Assembly (NCBI GenBank): GCA_022925895.1
Contig: JAKSYS010000143.1
Location: 42,521 to 106,520 of the forward strand
Length of the DNA: 64,000 bases
DNA from: Fragilaria crotonensis
Lineage: Eukaryota > Bacillariophyta > Fragilariophyceae > Fragilariales > Fragilariaceae
Direction: 5' to 3'
Shown here: positions 40,492 to 50,264 of the stretch, piece by piece
Layout: each line of letters begins with the position of its first letter
Numbering within the stretch: the stretch's first letter is position 1
Translations under genes and position numbers: made by a program
Notes under the pieces: model-generated
Database searches by the model: none
Told to the model about the DNA's origin: nothing
Seen by the model: only the letters and a program-made list of their open reading frames with translations

Positions 40492-41796
40492 ATGAGGCAG
40501 GTTCACTCACTTATCCTAGGACTTGTTGCTTTGGTTGGAATCGCCTCTGTGTTCAAGACTCTTAGCCACGGGCGATTTCTGCCAGCCTCACTTGAAGACA
40601 AGGGTGATGCTTCTGGAGTGAGAAAACTCGGCTTTGGACAGGACAGGCTCAGAGTTGCAGTGTTCGGAGGGGCCAATGCTTGGGGGGTGGGTCTGGAGAG
40701 TAGGTTCAAGGCTTACCCATACTTGCTGTCTCCCACGGTCGATAACTTTGCCCATACTTCCATGGGACCCAACTATTTTTCTGTGTGCGCCGAGACTGTC
40801 ATTGGAGACGATACTTTGTATGATGTTATCGTCCTAGATTACTGGCTGCGATACTTTGAAGGTTTGGATAAGTTGGCTGTTCGGCTCAGGGCTCGATACC
40901 CTAATGCCATTTTGATTTTTGTCAGCAATTGGGAACCAGTTCATTTTAGGTACAAGGTGAGCGACGATTCAAAAGAATCTCAAAGTCTGTCTCAATGGAA
41001 GCACAAAAACGGTCTTGATGATGCAGATCTCAACACGATCGTAGAATCAATCAAGAAGGATCCTGGTTATTGGTACCTGCCCATCCGTGAGAAGGCCGAT
41101 GCGTCCATCTGGCAGACGGCTCAACTCGTGAAAGGGTACGAATTCAGTTTTGCACAGCGTGAGACAGGCAAACAGACCCTCATCGACTTCCTCGGATACT
41201 TCGAAGAAAAACGGCACTCGCATGTGAGCGAACTTGGGCATGAAGCCATAGCGAACGCTCTGAAGTCAATCGTCAAAACTCATCTTCAAAATGGAGATGA
41301 AACTGACGTTGTCAACTCGGGAACCCACGGCGATTGGGGCGGCGGCGACAGTTGCAATTTTTGGTACTTCACCGGCGGCACGAAAATGTTGTACGGAGGC
41401 ATGGAAATGAGACAGTTTGACGAGAAAAATGGTCACTTCGGGCTTGAAGTAGTTGCGCCTGCGTGGTTTTCGGTTTCCAATCCGTTGAAACACGATGCTT
41501 TCCCAACTCGAACTCTCTACGTGAGTTACCTCACATCTAGGCACGAAGGTTACTATCCGAATGCTGAAATCTCTATTGAAGGCGCCACCTGGACCTTGAG
41601 GACGTTGAACACGGTTGATCCAAACCACGCAGTCCGTACAATCGCAATCGGTCAAATTGGGTACGGGTGCACAAACATGACTGTCACAACCCGAGGAGAA
41701 GGCAGCAACCCATTCAGACTGGTGGGTGTTGCTTTCAGCGATGAAGTTGCCACGCCACTGGAATGGGGTTTCGGCCCGACACAGGGTAGTGGCTAA
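40492..41796 (+). CDS. SGNH/GDSL hydrolase-like secreted or membrane protein
   Basis: 434 residues, single exon, from ATG 40492. The N-terminus (SLILGLVALVGIASVFKTL) is a signal peptide or anchor. VAVFGGANAWGVGLESR (about residues 54-70) looks like the first block of an SGNH hydrolase, in which the catalytic serine would be replaced by asparagine or alanine in this copy. YDVIVLDYWLRYFEGLD fits block II-III and SELGHEAIANAL (about 246-257) fits the block V histidine. The C-terminal half (about 280-420) is a beta-rich domain with HGDWGGGDSCNFWYF of unknown role. If the nucleophile is really absent it may be a binding protein rather than an esterase. It converges with the prolyl-hydroxylase gene, 102 bp apart. 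Confidence 0.6.
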   Translation: MRQVHSLILGLVALVGIASVFKTLSHGRFLPASLEDKGDASGVRKLGFGQDRLRVAVFGGANAWGVGLESRFKAYPYLLSPTVDNFAHTSMGPNYFSVCAETVIGDDTLYDVIVLDYWLRYFEGLDKLAVRLRARYPNAILIFVSNWEPVHFRYKVSDDSKESQSLSQWKHKNGLDDADLNTIVESIKKDPGYWYLPIREKADASIWQTAQLVKGYEFSFAQRETGKQTLIDFLGYFEEKRHSHVSELGHEAIANALKSIVKTHLQNGDETDVVNSGTHGDWGGGDSCNFWYFTGGTKMLYGGMEMRQFDEKNGHFGLEVVAPAWFSVSNPLKHDAFPTRTLYVSYLTSRHEGYYPNAEISIEGATWTLRTLNTVDPNHAVRTIAIGQIGYGCTNMTVTTRGEGSNPFRLVGVAFSDEVATPLEWGFGPTQGSG

Positions 41797-41898
41797 TCAA
41801 TATACATGATTTCATTTTATCTTGCTTCAAGCCTACTGCTTGCATCCATCCAACCAAGCGGGAAGAATGCTATCAGCAATCCTGCGATCTATGTTGAA

Positions 41899-43975
41899 TC
41901 AAGAACCGAGCAGTGTCTCCGAAATCCTAAGTAGTATCTCCTCCGACTCTTTCATTTTGCCTCGCATGACCAATACTCGCATCAACATTTTCCAAGCCAT
42001 GGGCTCCTCAGGAAAAGATTCCGTAGCGGTTCTGAGCTCTGCCTCGCTTTCCGCCAATTCTCCGGCACTGGCATAGACCTGAGCCATGATTCTGTGACAT
42101 TGAAGTCGAATCGGTTTGAATTGACCCAAGAAACGGACAGCCTCTTCGTCGCCCTGGTCGACGAAATAGTCGAGCAATGGCTTTGCTGAGTCAAGATACC
42201 GCGAAGCCTGCACAGCCTCTTCTCTTGCACCTTTAACGTCGCCGTGCTCAACGTTAAAACTAGCTCGACTATGATGAATGATAGCGAGGTTGATCATAGC
42301 CTTCGGCTTCACTTCGGGCTCACATTCCAGGGCCTTCAAGAACATCAATTCAGCATCAGACAAAATTCCCTGTTCTGCCAAGTTTGTTCCCCAATTGAGC
42401 CAGGCCCCCCCGAATCTCGGATCAACAGTAGTTGCTCGTGCATACATTGTATTTTCCTCCTTCTTGTCTCCACGTTCACCAAGTTTGATAGCAAGATTGT
42501 AAAGTAATTCGGCATCGTCTGCATTGAGCTGGACACTCTTATTGTAGGCCGCGATGCTCTCTTCGTCCCTCCCTTGTGCCGATAGTACCTGACCTAGGCT
42601 GAAGAAAGCATCAGAATCCTTCTCCTCTAACAATTCGAGTGCGTAACGGATTTTTTCCTCCGCTGCTATCAAGTCATTCTGAGCGTACAGGAGTTCACCC
42701 CAATCCTTCAGACACGTCGTACACTTTGGATTTAGGGCAAGTGCCCACTGGAAATGTTTTTCAGCTGCATTGAAATCATTCGCTCGACGAAACGCGCTTC
42801 CTTGATTCTTAAGCCTGCGTACATGCTCTACTCGATCCTCAATGAGAAGGAAGGCACCGAGTATGAATCGCGTCCCCTGCGTCACCGCGTGACCACCATG
42901 ACGAACACTCCCAGGGCGGAAAGTCCCATGCCCAACATCCATAGGAAGCACATTGTCAAAGTGTTCAAAGAAGGTGCCTCCGCCAACATACTCCTCTTGT
43001 GGAGTCATCGCCAACGTAATTGCCAGAATCCCATTATCGATATGAATATCTGTGCGAGGGTGTGATGCATTGTATTTTAGCAAGCTAACTGAGTGCGCCC
43101 GCAAGACATCTTGTGAACTGATTATTTCAGGGAAGAGATGACACAGCAGGGGGAAAAGCTTGACTTTAAGCAAAGAATTGAACCATTCTCGAGTCTTCGG
43201 TAGGTTCGTTAGCCAGTCGCCTCCCAGCCTATACTTGCCACTTTTGTATTCGTTCTTGTCTACGCCTTCTGCGACGGCAGTTAGGGTGACTAATTTTGCC
43301 TCCTCCGCCGAGAAAAGTGGTTGCCCTCTAGTAACTTTGATAAGATCCAAAGGAAATCCGAACTGATCTCCAAAGTCTTCAGGTGGCACTGCGCCCATCG
43401 AATACGATTGAATTTCGGTGCTTTGGTTTAGAACCTCTGTTAACGAAGGGAGCGGATGGTCTGGAGGTGCGCAGTAGTACGATTTGCAACTGGCTTCGCA
43501 GTCAGCGGCGTGATCTCGCTTGTTCTGCCAATTATGAGCACATTTGCATATGATTTCTCCTGAAATATACGCGAAGGCTTACCTGCTCAATGGCATCGAT
43601 AAAGTCGGGGCCTAGCTCCTTTCCTAGCTCTGCGATTTTGGTCTCCGGTGGAAGGTCGTGCTCATATCCGCCCCCGCGCATAGACCAAGGACACTCGCTA
43701 CCAATACAGCCATGAGCTCTGATTCTTCGGGTCTCTTTGACAGGTCCAAGAGTTAGGGGCGCCAAGGCAACATACCTTTCAAATTGCTGAGCCTGTTCTT
43801 CGGGCAGGGGTCCAAACAAAACAAGTTCGTCTAAAGCGAAAGCACCTCTGGACCAAAGGTCTAGCTTTGCTTCTTTAACTCGCGCTTCGGGGTCAAGTTC
43901 TCCCTCTGTGGAAGCGATAAGTACGATGACGAGGCATGAACTTGCCAGAGGCCTCCATAAGTAGGAAGTGATCAT
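41899..43975 (-). CDS. Prolyl 4-hydroxylase-type 2OG-Fe(II) oxygenase with TPR repeats
   Basis: Two exons, 43975-43583 and 43524-41899, joined across a 58 nt intron (GTAAGC...TTGGCAG) in phase, 672 residues. The N-terminus (YLWRPLASSCLVIVLIAS) is a signal peptide or anchor; ATG 44008 is an alternative start. A cysteine-rich stretch (DCEASCKSYYCAPPDH) leads to the oxygenase domain: iron ligands His292 and Asp294 (TDIHIDNG), a third histidine in PGSVRHGG (about 340), and the 2-oxoglutarate arginine in TQGTRFILG (about 350). TPR repeats follow (FRRANDFNAAEKHFQWALAL, AELLYNLAIKLGERGDKKEE, GAWLNWGTNLAEQGILSDAE). An ER/Golgi hydroxylase of secreted proteins is likely; the substrate is unknown. Confidence 0.85.
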
Positions 43976-45820
43976 CGCTTTTCGATTGTTGTACGCGTCC
44001 GCTTTCATGATACATGCAAGCTCGTCATCAAAAATCAAGGATCTTGAACTTGGCCGTCGTAACATTTTTACATGGAGTACATGAGCATATTTTGTCGCAT
44101 GTACAAACCGTGAAACGACGTCACGAGTCCAAATATTTTACACATGGCCATCGAGAACATCGACCATGATATTTGACGCAACACTGCAGATCGCACTTGC
44201 ATAATTGGCCTGACTGACACTGACGAAGGGCTTGGTGATTGCCGACAGGATCCAGCCATATGAATGAGTCAGTTCAATTTAAGAGTTCTGGCCATAAACT
44301 TGCCATTATTCTGAGTGCCTGAAGAGTGTTGAAAGTTACTACTGTACCCGCAGAGACTTGGGTCAAAGCCCTGGGTGCATTTGATTGATGTCAAGACTTT
44401 CAACGCAGCAATGATTTGAAGCAAATTGAATTTTAATGAACATTTGATTAAAAGATTTGATGGCACAATAAATTCTGGAATTTTCCAAGTGACCTTTCAG
44501 AGGAAGTGGTGCGTAGCTACTACTACTAGGTTATTGATCCAATACACATACTGCATATCCAAGTCTGCCTGATAAAAAGTGGAATGAGACAGCGCACTTG
44601 AATGCAAAAATGATGTGATCACCACACGGTAAATCCATTTGCTGCTTTCATGTCAAAACAACAATGCAAGTGACGTGACACTTCCTGGCTGTGACAACGT
44701 CAAACAAATTTCTGTGCACCTGAAACCTGCAGGAAGTGGTGGATAGTCCAGGTTATGTCACTGTGGCCCAAAAATTGATTTGTTCTTCTTGGTGTTGAGA
44801 CGTCATTGCCATCATCAGTGGAGCAAAGACTCATTTGCTGTACTGGAACACGCATCCCACAACACGATAAATTTGCAAAAGAGTACCAGCAAGATTCAAG
44901 CACACCTGGATTGAATTAGTTTCTTATTAAATTGAATCAAGAAATAGCTACAGCTCAATGCATCCCCAATGGTTATAAATTGATACCGATCTGGATATGA
45001 ATCTGGTAGTTGATGATTGCACCCCAATTGGTACGAATTGGATGCCCAATCTGGATATTAATCTTGTACATAGAAGAAGGATGAATCAGTTGGACAGCTG
45101 ACACTTTGGAATTCTGGGGTGTGGTACATCACCCGTAGAAATCCCTGTAGAAATCCTGCATTTTAATTTCTCTTTATATTTTGATATTGCAGTATATGTG
45201 AAGATGGTGATGAATAGCTCAAAGCATGCGCTCTTCATTTCTGCAATAACATGGAGCTTTTTGTAGTCAGGGAGGGGTTTCATTTCAGCATGTCGAGTCC
45301 AACCGTACGTAGTCACGTGATACAGAGTACTACCGTAGTACAGTACTAAGCGTCGTACATAGTTCGGAATGTCGTGTGCGTCTACGTGCTATCTCCTATT
45401 AGTTGTACCTGCCAACTTCATTTGCATATTTCTTTTCAAATATGTTTTCAATTCATATTTCACCCAGTTGCTTTGTTGGAGCGCAGGCGCTGTTCTACCC
45501 AAAAATGCAATAATATGAGCAAATTGGCGGACAATTTGATGTGCCTCCAGCACAGTAAACAGTATCCACATTTTACTAGTAAAATCGTCGCGGTCCAATT
45601 GAAATTCTGTGGAATCTGCTTATTTAATTTTATAAAATGAAACAGTTTTAGATAGGTCTTAGCGAGATCTATCAAATGGTCTACTCAAAAAGTGAAATAA
45701 ATGTCAAGGGGATGGGCAGGAATTTCTCAAAAAAGACTGGTCCAACCATTCATCCTGCTTCTAGTTGATGATACAAAGTTGGCTAATTCTTACCAAATGG
45801 AGCCCGAGAGATTACACGTA
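43976..45820. other. Gene-free spacer
   Basis: About 1.85 kb, AT-leaning, with only short open frames. A two-unit tandem repeat of about 58 bp lies at about 44967-45066 (CCCCAAT...GATCTGGATAT). 45310-45365 is GTAC-rich. No gene seen. Confidence 0.55.
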
Positions 45821-45824
45821 TATC

Positions 45825-45998
45825 CGAACGAATATACACGCAGTCACGTATCTTACCGTGGAGGGGAAGCGAAATGATAACAACTAGGGGTACGATAGAT
45901 GAGACAAAGTAAACGATAAGATTGTGACTAGTACTCTCAGTACCGAGGAATACAGTACTCCCTGTACCATCTCATACCATACCGTCGGTATTTGAACG
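45825..45998 (-). repeat. 3' LTR of copia element 2
   Basis: 174 bp. On the element's strand it begins CGTTCAAATACC and ends ATATTCGTTCG. One mismatch to the 5' LTR. Confidence 0.9.
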
Positions 45999-46007
45999 GT
46001 CCCCGTA
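45999..46007 (-). promoter_or_regulatory. Polypurine tract of copia element 2
   Basis: On the minus strand TACGGGGAC abuts the 3' LTR. It resembles CGAGGGGAC of element 1 at the same position. Confidence 0.55.
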
Positions 46008-46138
46008 AATCATGAACATCCGTGAAGGATTTAACGAACACTATCCACATAGACCTGGTAAAGTAAACCCACAGCTCATAAGCTGTCCAGGAGGTAACCG
46101 GGGTGCCCATGCAACCACCGATGAACCTAGGGTGTTGT

Positions 46139-47690
46139 TCAAGCATATAGGATATACTCGAGTAATGCCTTTCGGCGATCTGACGTCAGGACCTTGGTAA
46201 ATAAATCAGCCAGGTTTATCAATCCATCTTCCTTTCCGACTCGAATAATCCCAGCCGCCACCGCTTCTCGTATAGCATGATAATTAATTGCATTGTGTTT
46301 CTTCATTAGTGTCGATTCTGGAATGCTCGTATTCTTGACAACTCCGCTATTATCGCAAAACACGTTGCACGGCCCTTCAATCGGCACACCAAACATTCGA
46401 AGTTTGTATCGCAGGGCTACCAGCATTTCTTTCGCAATCCTCAGCGCTACGAATTCACTTCCGAAACTTGATGATTCAACCGTATTCTGTCGCTTGGAAA
46501 ACCATATAATCGGAGCGTTCTGCACATAAATCAATATCCCAGTACTATGGGATCTCCGAGTAATCACATTACCTGCGTGGTTAGCATCGACAAAACAAGA
46601 GATACACACAGGTTTACCTAAGGGTTTTGGCATTTTCGGCGGTAATTCCTCACGAACGTCACCATAAAAGTCTCTCCAATCGGCATCGGTGTTAAAGGCC
46701 GCTTCATTCACATACGGCATCTTCGGGTCAAAAGCCAGTCTCGACGTTTCATGATGCTTCAGATACGCAAAGATATGATATGCAGCCTCAAGATGCCCTT
46801 GTCTTGGTAGCGCTTGGAACTGCGACAACTGGGATACCTCAACAAACATGTCAACTCGGCCCAGTTCGATTGCCCAACGCAAAATACCCATCAATTGCAA
46901 ATAACGAGAGGTCAGATGATCATTCAATTCCGGCGTCACGTCCAACTCCGGCTTGTACCCACTCGGGAAGGGATTCTTCGCCGTCGACTTCAACTTCGCA
47001 TCGGGATCGTCTTCTCGCAATAAGGCCTCGACTACCTTAACAGAATTCTTCACGTACGTTTTGCTCGACATTCCCCAGACCGTGCGACCATCCCTAAGTT
47101 GGATTTTCTCAATGTTTGCCCCAAGATAGATATCGGGATCCTTGACACTTTCAGGTTTTAACTCATACAACTCACCCAGTTGAATCATAATCGTCCTCGG
47201 GTCTTTGCTGAAAATCAATATGTCGTCCACATATACAAGTATCATGTCGTAATGAGTCCCCGCACTCCGGATCCAAACATCCGGATCGGCCTGTGTTGAA
47301 GAGAAATGTAGATCACGTAGCGTCGCAGCCAAGTCTGCTCTCCATGCAGCTCCCGATGATTTCAATCCATACAATGCGCGAGTAATGATCAGTACTTTAC
47401 CGTGGTCTTCACCTGTTTCTATCTGTCCTTCGAACCATATTTTCTCTCGGCATGGCGCATTCAAATAGGCATTTGTAACATCACCAGCCAAAACATCCAA
47501 ATCATTTAACCCCGCGATCAAGAATGCCAGTCGGATGCTGTCTCTGGACACAACGCTCGAATACGTGATTGATCCTGGCGCTTCGGTCAAATGTCCGCCA
47601 GCGACAAAACGTGCCTTACGTGTGAAATCCATCTTGACGTCAAATATGACATGGCACGTAATCTCCTGAAAACCCGATCATGTCCTTAAC
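46139..47690 (-). CDS. pol of copia element 2: reverse transcriptase and RNase H
   Basis: Open from about 47690 (frame entry) to the stop at 46139; there is an internal ATG at 47632. Reverse transcriptase: RKARFVAGGHLTE, VLAGDVTNAYLNAPCREK, ITRALYGLKSSGAAWRADLA, and the catalytic MILVYVDDILIFSKD. RNase H: SCFVDANHAGNVITRRSHST, VESSSFGSEFVALRIAKE, NVFCDNSGVVKN, and the end LINLADLFTKVL. It is one base out of phase with the integrase frame, the change lying in GGGTTTTCAGG near 47680. Other copies of the family probably read in one frame. Confidence 0.9.
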
Positions 47691-50231
47691 CTTACCGGTG
47701 CGTACCTGCTCGGGTGTAACTCCGTCCTTTGGTTTCCATGCTACTCTTACCTTACGCATCTCCTTTTCTATCGCACGTCTCCAGAAATCAGTTCTGGTCT
47801 CTTCGTCGATCGCGAGAGCTTCTCTTACCGTCTTAGGTACCTTAATCCCGAATTTGTGCGTTGTCCTCAGGTATGTCGATTTCATCTTTGCAACTATACG
47901 ATTCCGTTTTCGCAACACATTGTGAACCCACCACTTAAATGCGGGCTCCTCTGCAATCCGATTCGAGGCGGCATACTCAGCAACTTGAACAGGATACGAG
48001 TCCTTCAGGTCTTTTAGCTTCATCCAATCTGACGATCCATCCTTCCAATTCACAAGAAGATACCACCCTCGAGTCGTTTGTTTTGGCACACGATTTCCAT
48101 TATGGCTTACCGTAAATCCGTCCTCAACTCGCAACGCGGTTCCGTCCGATCGATGGTCTGCAATCTCATCCAAGAGCTGATACTGTCGCCCTTCATCGTC
48201 AACCTGCGCATACATATTCTCGGCAATCACATTGGCAAAATAATTCTCGGTCGACCCGTCGGTGAACTCAACAACGTACTCTCTGGTATCGAATAACGGG
48301 TTAGCATGACCACGGCCGATCGGTTGTCCAGTCGTTCCTTTCGCACGTTTGATTACACGACCTCGCCTCTCTGCACCAGTTCCCATATCAAATATTAATT
48401 CCGTATTCAAATACTTATCCAATACTTCTTCGTCGACATCATCTGCCTCGAGTGCGTCCGGGGTCAGCATGTCACCATAATCACCCACAGTAGGAGTTGT
48501 GATCACTCCGCCTGTACTATTAGTGTCGTCTTCGTCCTGTAAGAAGAATGTTACATCTGGGTCCTGGGCCATAAACGCTTGGTCGTTCAATCGTTCATCC
48601 ACATTGCGGTCGAACGCATCAACCTGTCGCCGCACATCTTCGTTCAATATGTCCTCGCGCGTCACATGTTGCACCGTAGTCCTCGCAATGACCTTACCAC
48701 TCGGCAGCAATAACCAATAGCGCAGATCACTACCGACCCGATGGGCAACCCCGAGCCATCTCGCGAGCTTCCTCCCGGTGTCGTCCATTTCCATTTTCTT
48801 TCTGTCATAATACCACACACGATCATAGAATTCGAAATCAATCCATTCTGATATATCAGGTGTCTCTCCAGTTACAATTTCGAGTCCAGTCCGTTGCTGC
48901 GAACCTCGCGGGACCCGATTCAATATATTCGATTCATAAATCAATCCATAATCCCACAAACGTGTCGGCACTTTCTTCTTCAACATTCGATTTCGCCACC
49001 GTTTCCTTAACTCACCAATTTCCCGCTCTGCAGCGTGATTCTGATTGGACCGTCCCACTTCGGACCTCCGCATACGAATCTTTAGGCGATTCACTTCCTT
49101 CATGAACTCGGTCCCCGGACCAATTATCTCCGGAGCGCCGTCAGTCATCAACGAATCAGGAATGCCAACATCGTCCGAAAATTCTGTCAACGCTTGCCCG
49201 ACTTTGGACTTCGAACTCAACGGGTGTATCGATGTGTAAGTACCATTCGTGAACACTTGCGCACATACATTACCTTGTAAACTTGTTACTTTGGAGAACA
49301 GCGTATCCGAATACCAGTCCCCGTTCAGTCGGCGTCGGTTCAAATGCAGATGGTCAACACGGTATCTTCGATGCAACGGGTGGATCGCAGTTCGAACACC
49401 TCTCTGAGTCGTTACGTGTAGTGTCCGTTTTGCAGTCTCGATTCCAATATTCCACATGCGAGCAATATTCTCAGGCGTTACACGTGAATGTCGTTCTCCA
49501 GTTACCGTCGCGGATATCATGCCATAATCTGTCCCCGTAGCCGCGTCGGGAATAGTAACGGCAGACGAGTACAGTGCATACAAGTGCCGAGCGTCAAGGG
49601 ACGATGTAACACTGCCCAACAAAGTTCCAGATTCCGAGAGGCCGCTCAGAGCATACGCAGTACGATATTTGGCATCAGAGTCAGTCGTGATGGGCATGCG
49701 CAATGTGGACGGGTCCCAATGGGGGGCAGTCAGTTCGATTATCGGCAGGTTAGAAAGTTCCCAATCATCAGGGACGCGGGTTTCGAAAAACAGGTTCGGA
49801 CCGGATGCCAGCAGCGGGATAAAGATCGCTCCGACATCCAAGCCAAGCGCACGGTGCGGGTCCCACGGATCGTCGCATAAGCTGTGTCCAAATGAGCGAA
49901 TTTGATGGGGGTTTAACAAGGAACAATGGAGATCGGCACCGAACCAGAGAACCTGATCGGCCACGAGCAAGACAGATTGGCCGGACTCCGGACAGGTGTA
50001 CGCAGTGGCGCACCTTGCCACGGGCACATTTGCCTTTGGTTGGTAGTCACTTGAAAAAGGCGTCACACTGCAAAATTCGCCCGACAACTCCAACAGCTTC
50101 AAATTGGGCCCGGCACAGATTGTATCAGCATGGTTATCAATTTCATTCTTACCAGTGGTGCCGACGATTGTCGTTGCGTAATTTGATATATTGGCACTGG
50201 CGGTCACACGCGAACTCGAAATCACAGGCAT
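47640..50231 (-). CDS. pol of copia element 2: protease and integrase
   Basis: 863 codons from the first ATG, but in the same frame as gag with only TGA 50267-50265 between, so Gag-Pol by stop readthrough is possible. Protease: EIDNHADTICAGPN. Integrase acidic residues lie in GDWYSDTLFS, SLMTDGAPEI and NHAAEREIGELRK. A C-terminal domain follows (WLGVAHRVGSDLRYWLLLPS, then FDTREYVVEFTDGSTENYF and LVNWKDGSSDWMKLKDLKD), shared with element 1. The frame ends with a stop at 47640 shortly after the 1-base shift near 47680. Confidence 0.9.
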   Translation of the reverse strand: MPVISSSRVTASANISNYATTIVGTTGKNEIDNHADTICAGPNLKLLELSGEFCSVTPFSSDYQPKANVPVARCATAYTCPESGQSVLLVADQVLWFGADLHCSLLNPHQIRSFGHSLCDDPWDPHRALGLDVGAIFIPLLASGPNLFFETRVPDDWELSNLPIIELTAPHWDPSTLRMPITTDSDAKYRTAYALSGLSESGTLLGSVTSSLDARHLYALYSSAVTIPDAATGTDYGMISATVTGERHSRVTPENIARMWNIGIETAKRTLHVTTQRGVRTAIHPLHRRYRVDHLHLNRRRLNGDWYSDTLFSKVTSLQGNVCAQVFTNGTYTSIHPLSSKSKVGQALTEFSDDVGIPDSLMTDGAPEIIGPGTEFMKEVNRLKIRMRRSEVGRSNQNHAAEREIGELRKRWRNRMLKKKVPTRLWDYGLIYESNILNRVPRGSQQRTGLEIVTGETPDISEWIDFEFYDRVWYYDRKKMEMDDTGRKLARWLGVAHRVGSDLRYWLLLPSGKVIARTTVQHVTREDILNEDVRRQVDAFDRNVDERLNDQAFMAQDPDVTFFLQDEDDTNSTGGVITTPTVGDYGDMLTPDALEADDVDEEVLDKYLNTELIFDMGTGAERRGRVIKRAKGTTGQPIGRGHANPLFDTREYVVEFTDGSTENYFANVIAENMYAQVDDEGRQYQLLDEIADHRSDGTALRVEDGFTVSHNGNRVPKQTTRGWYLLVNWKDGSSDWMKLKDLKDSYPVQVAEYAASNRIAEEPAFKWWVHNVLRKRNRIVAKMKSTYLRTTHKFGIKVPKTVREALAIDEETRTDFWRRAIEKEMRKVRVAWKPKDGVTPEQVRTGKVKDMIGFSGDYVPCHI

Positions 50232-50264
50232 TGCACTACGGTGACGACCAGCACCAGCCTCATG

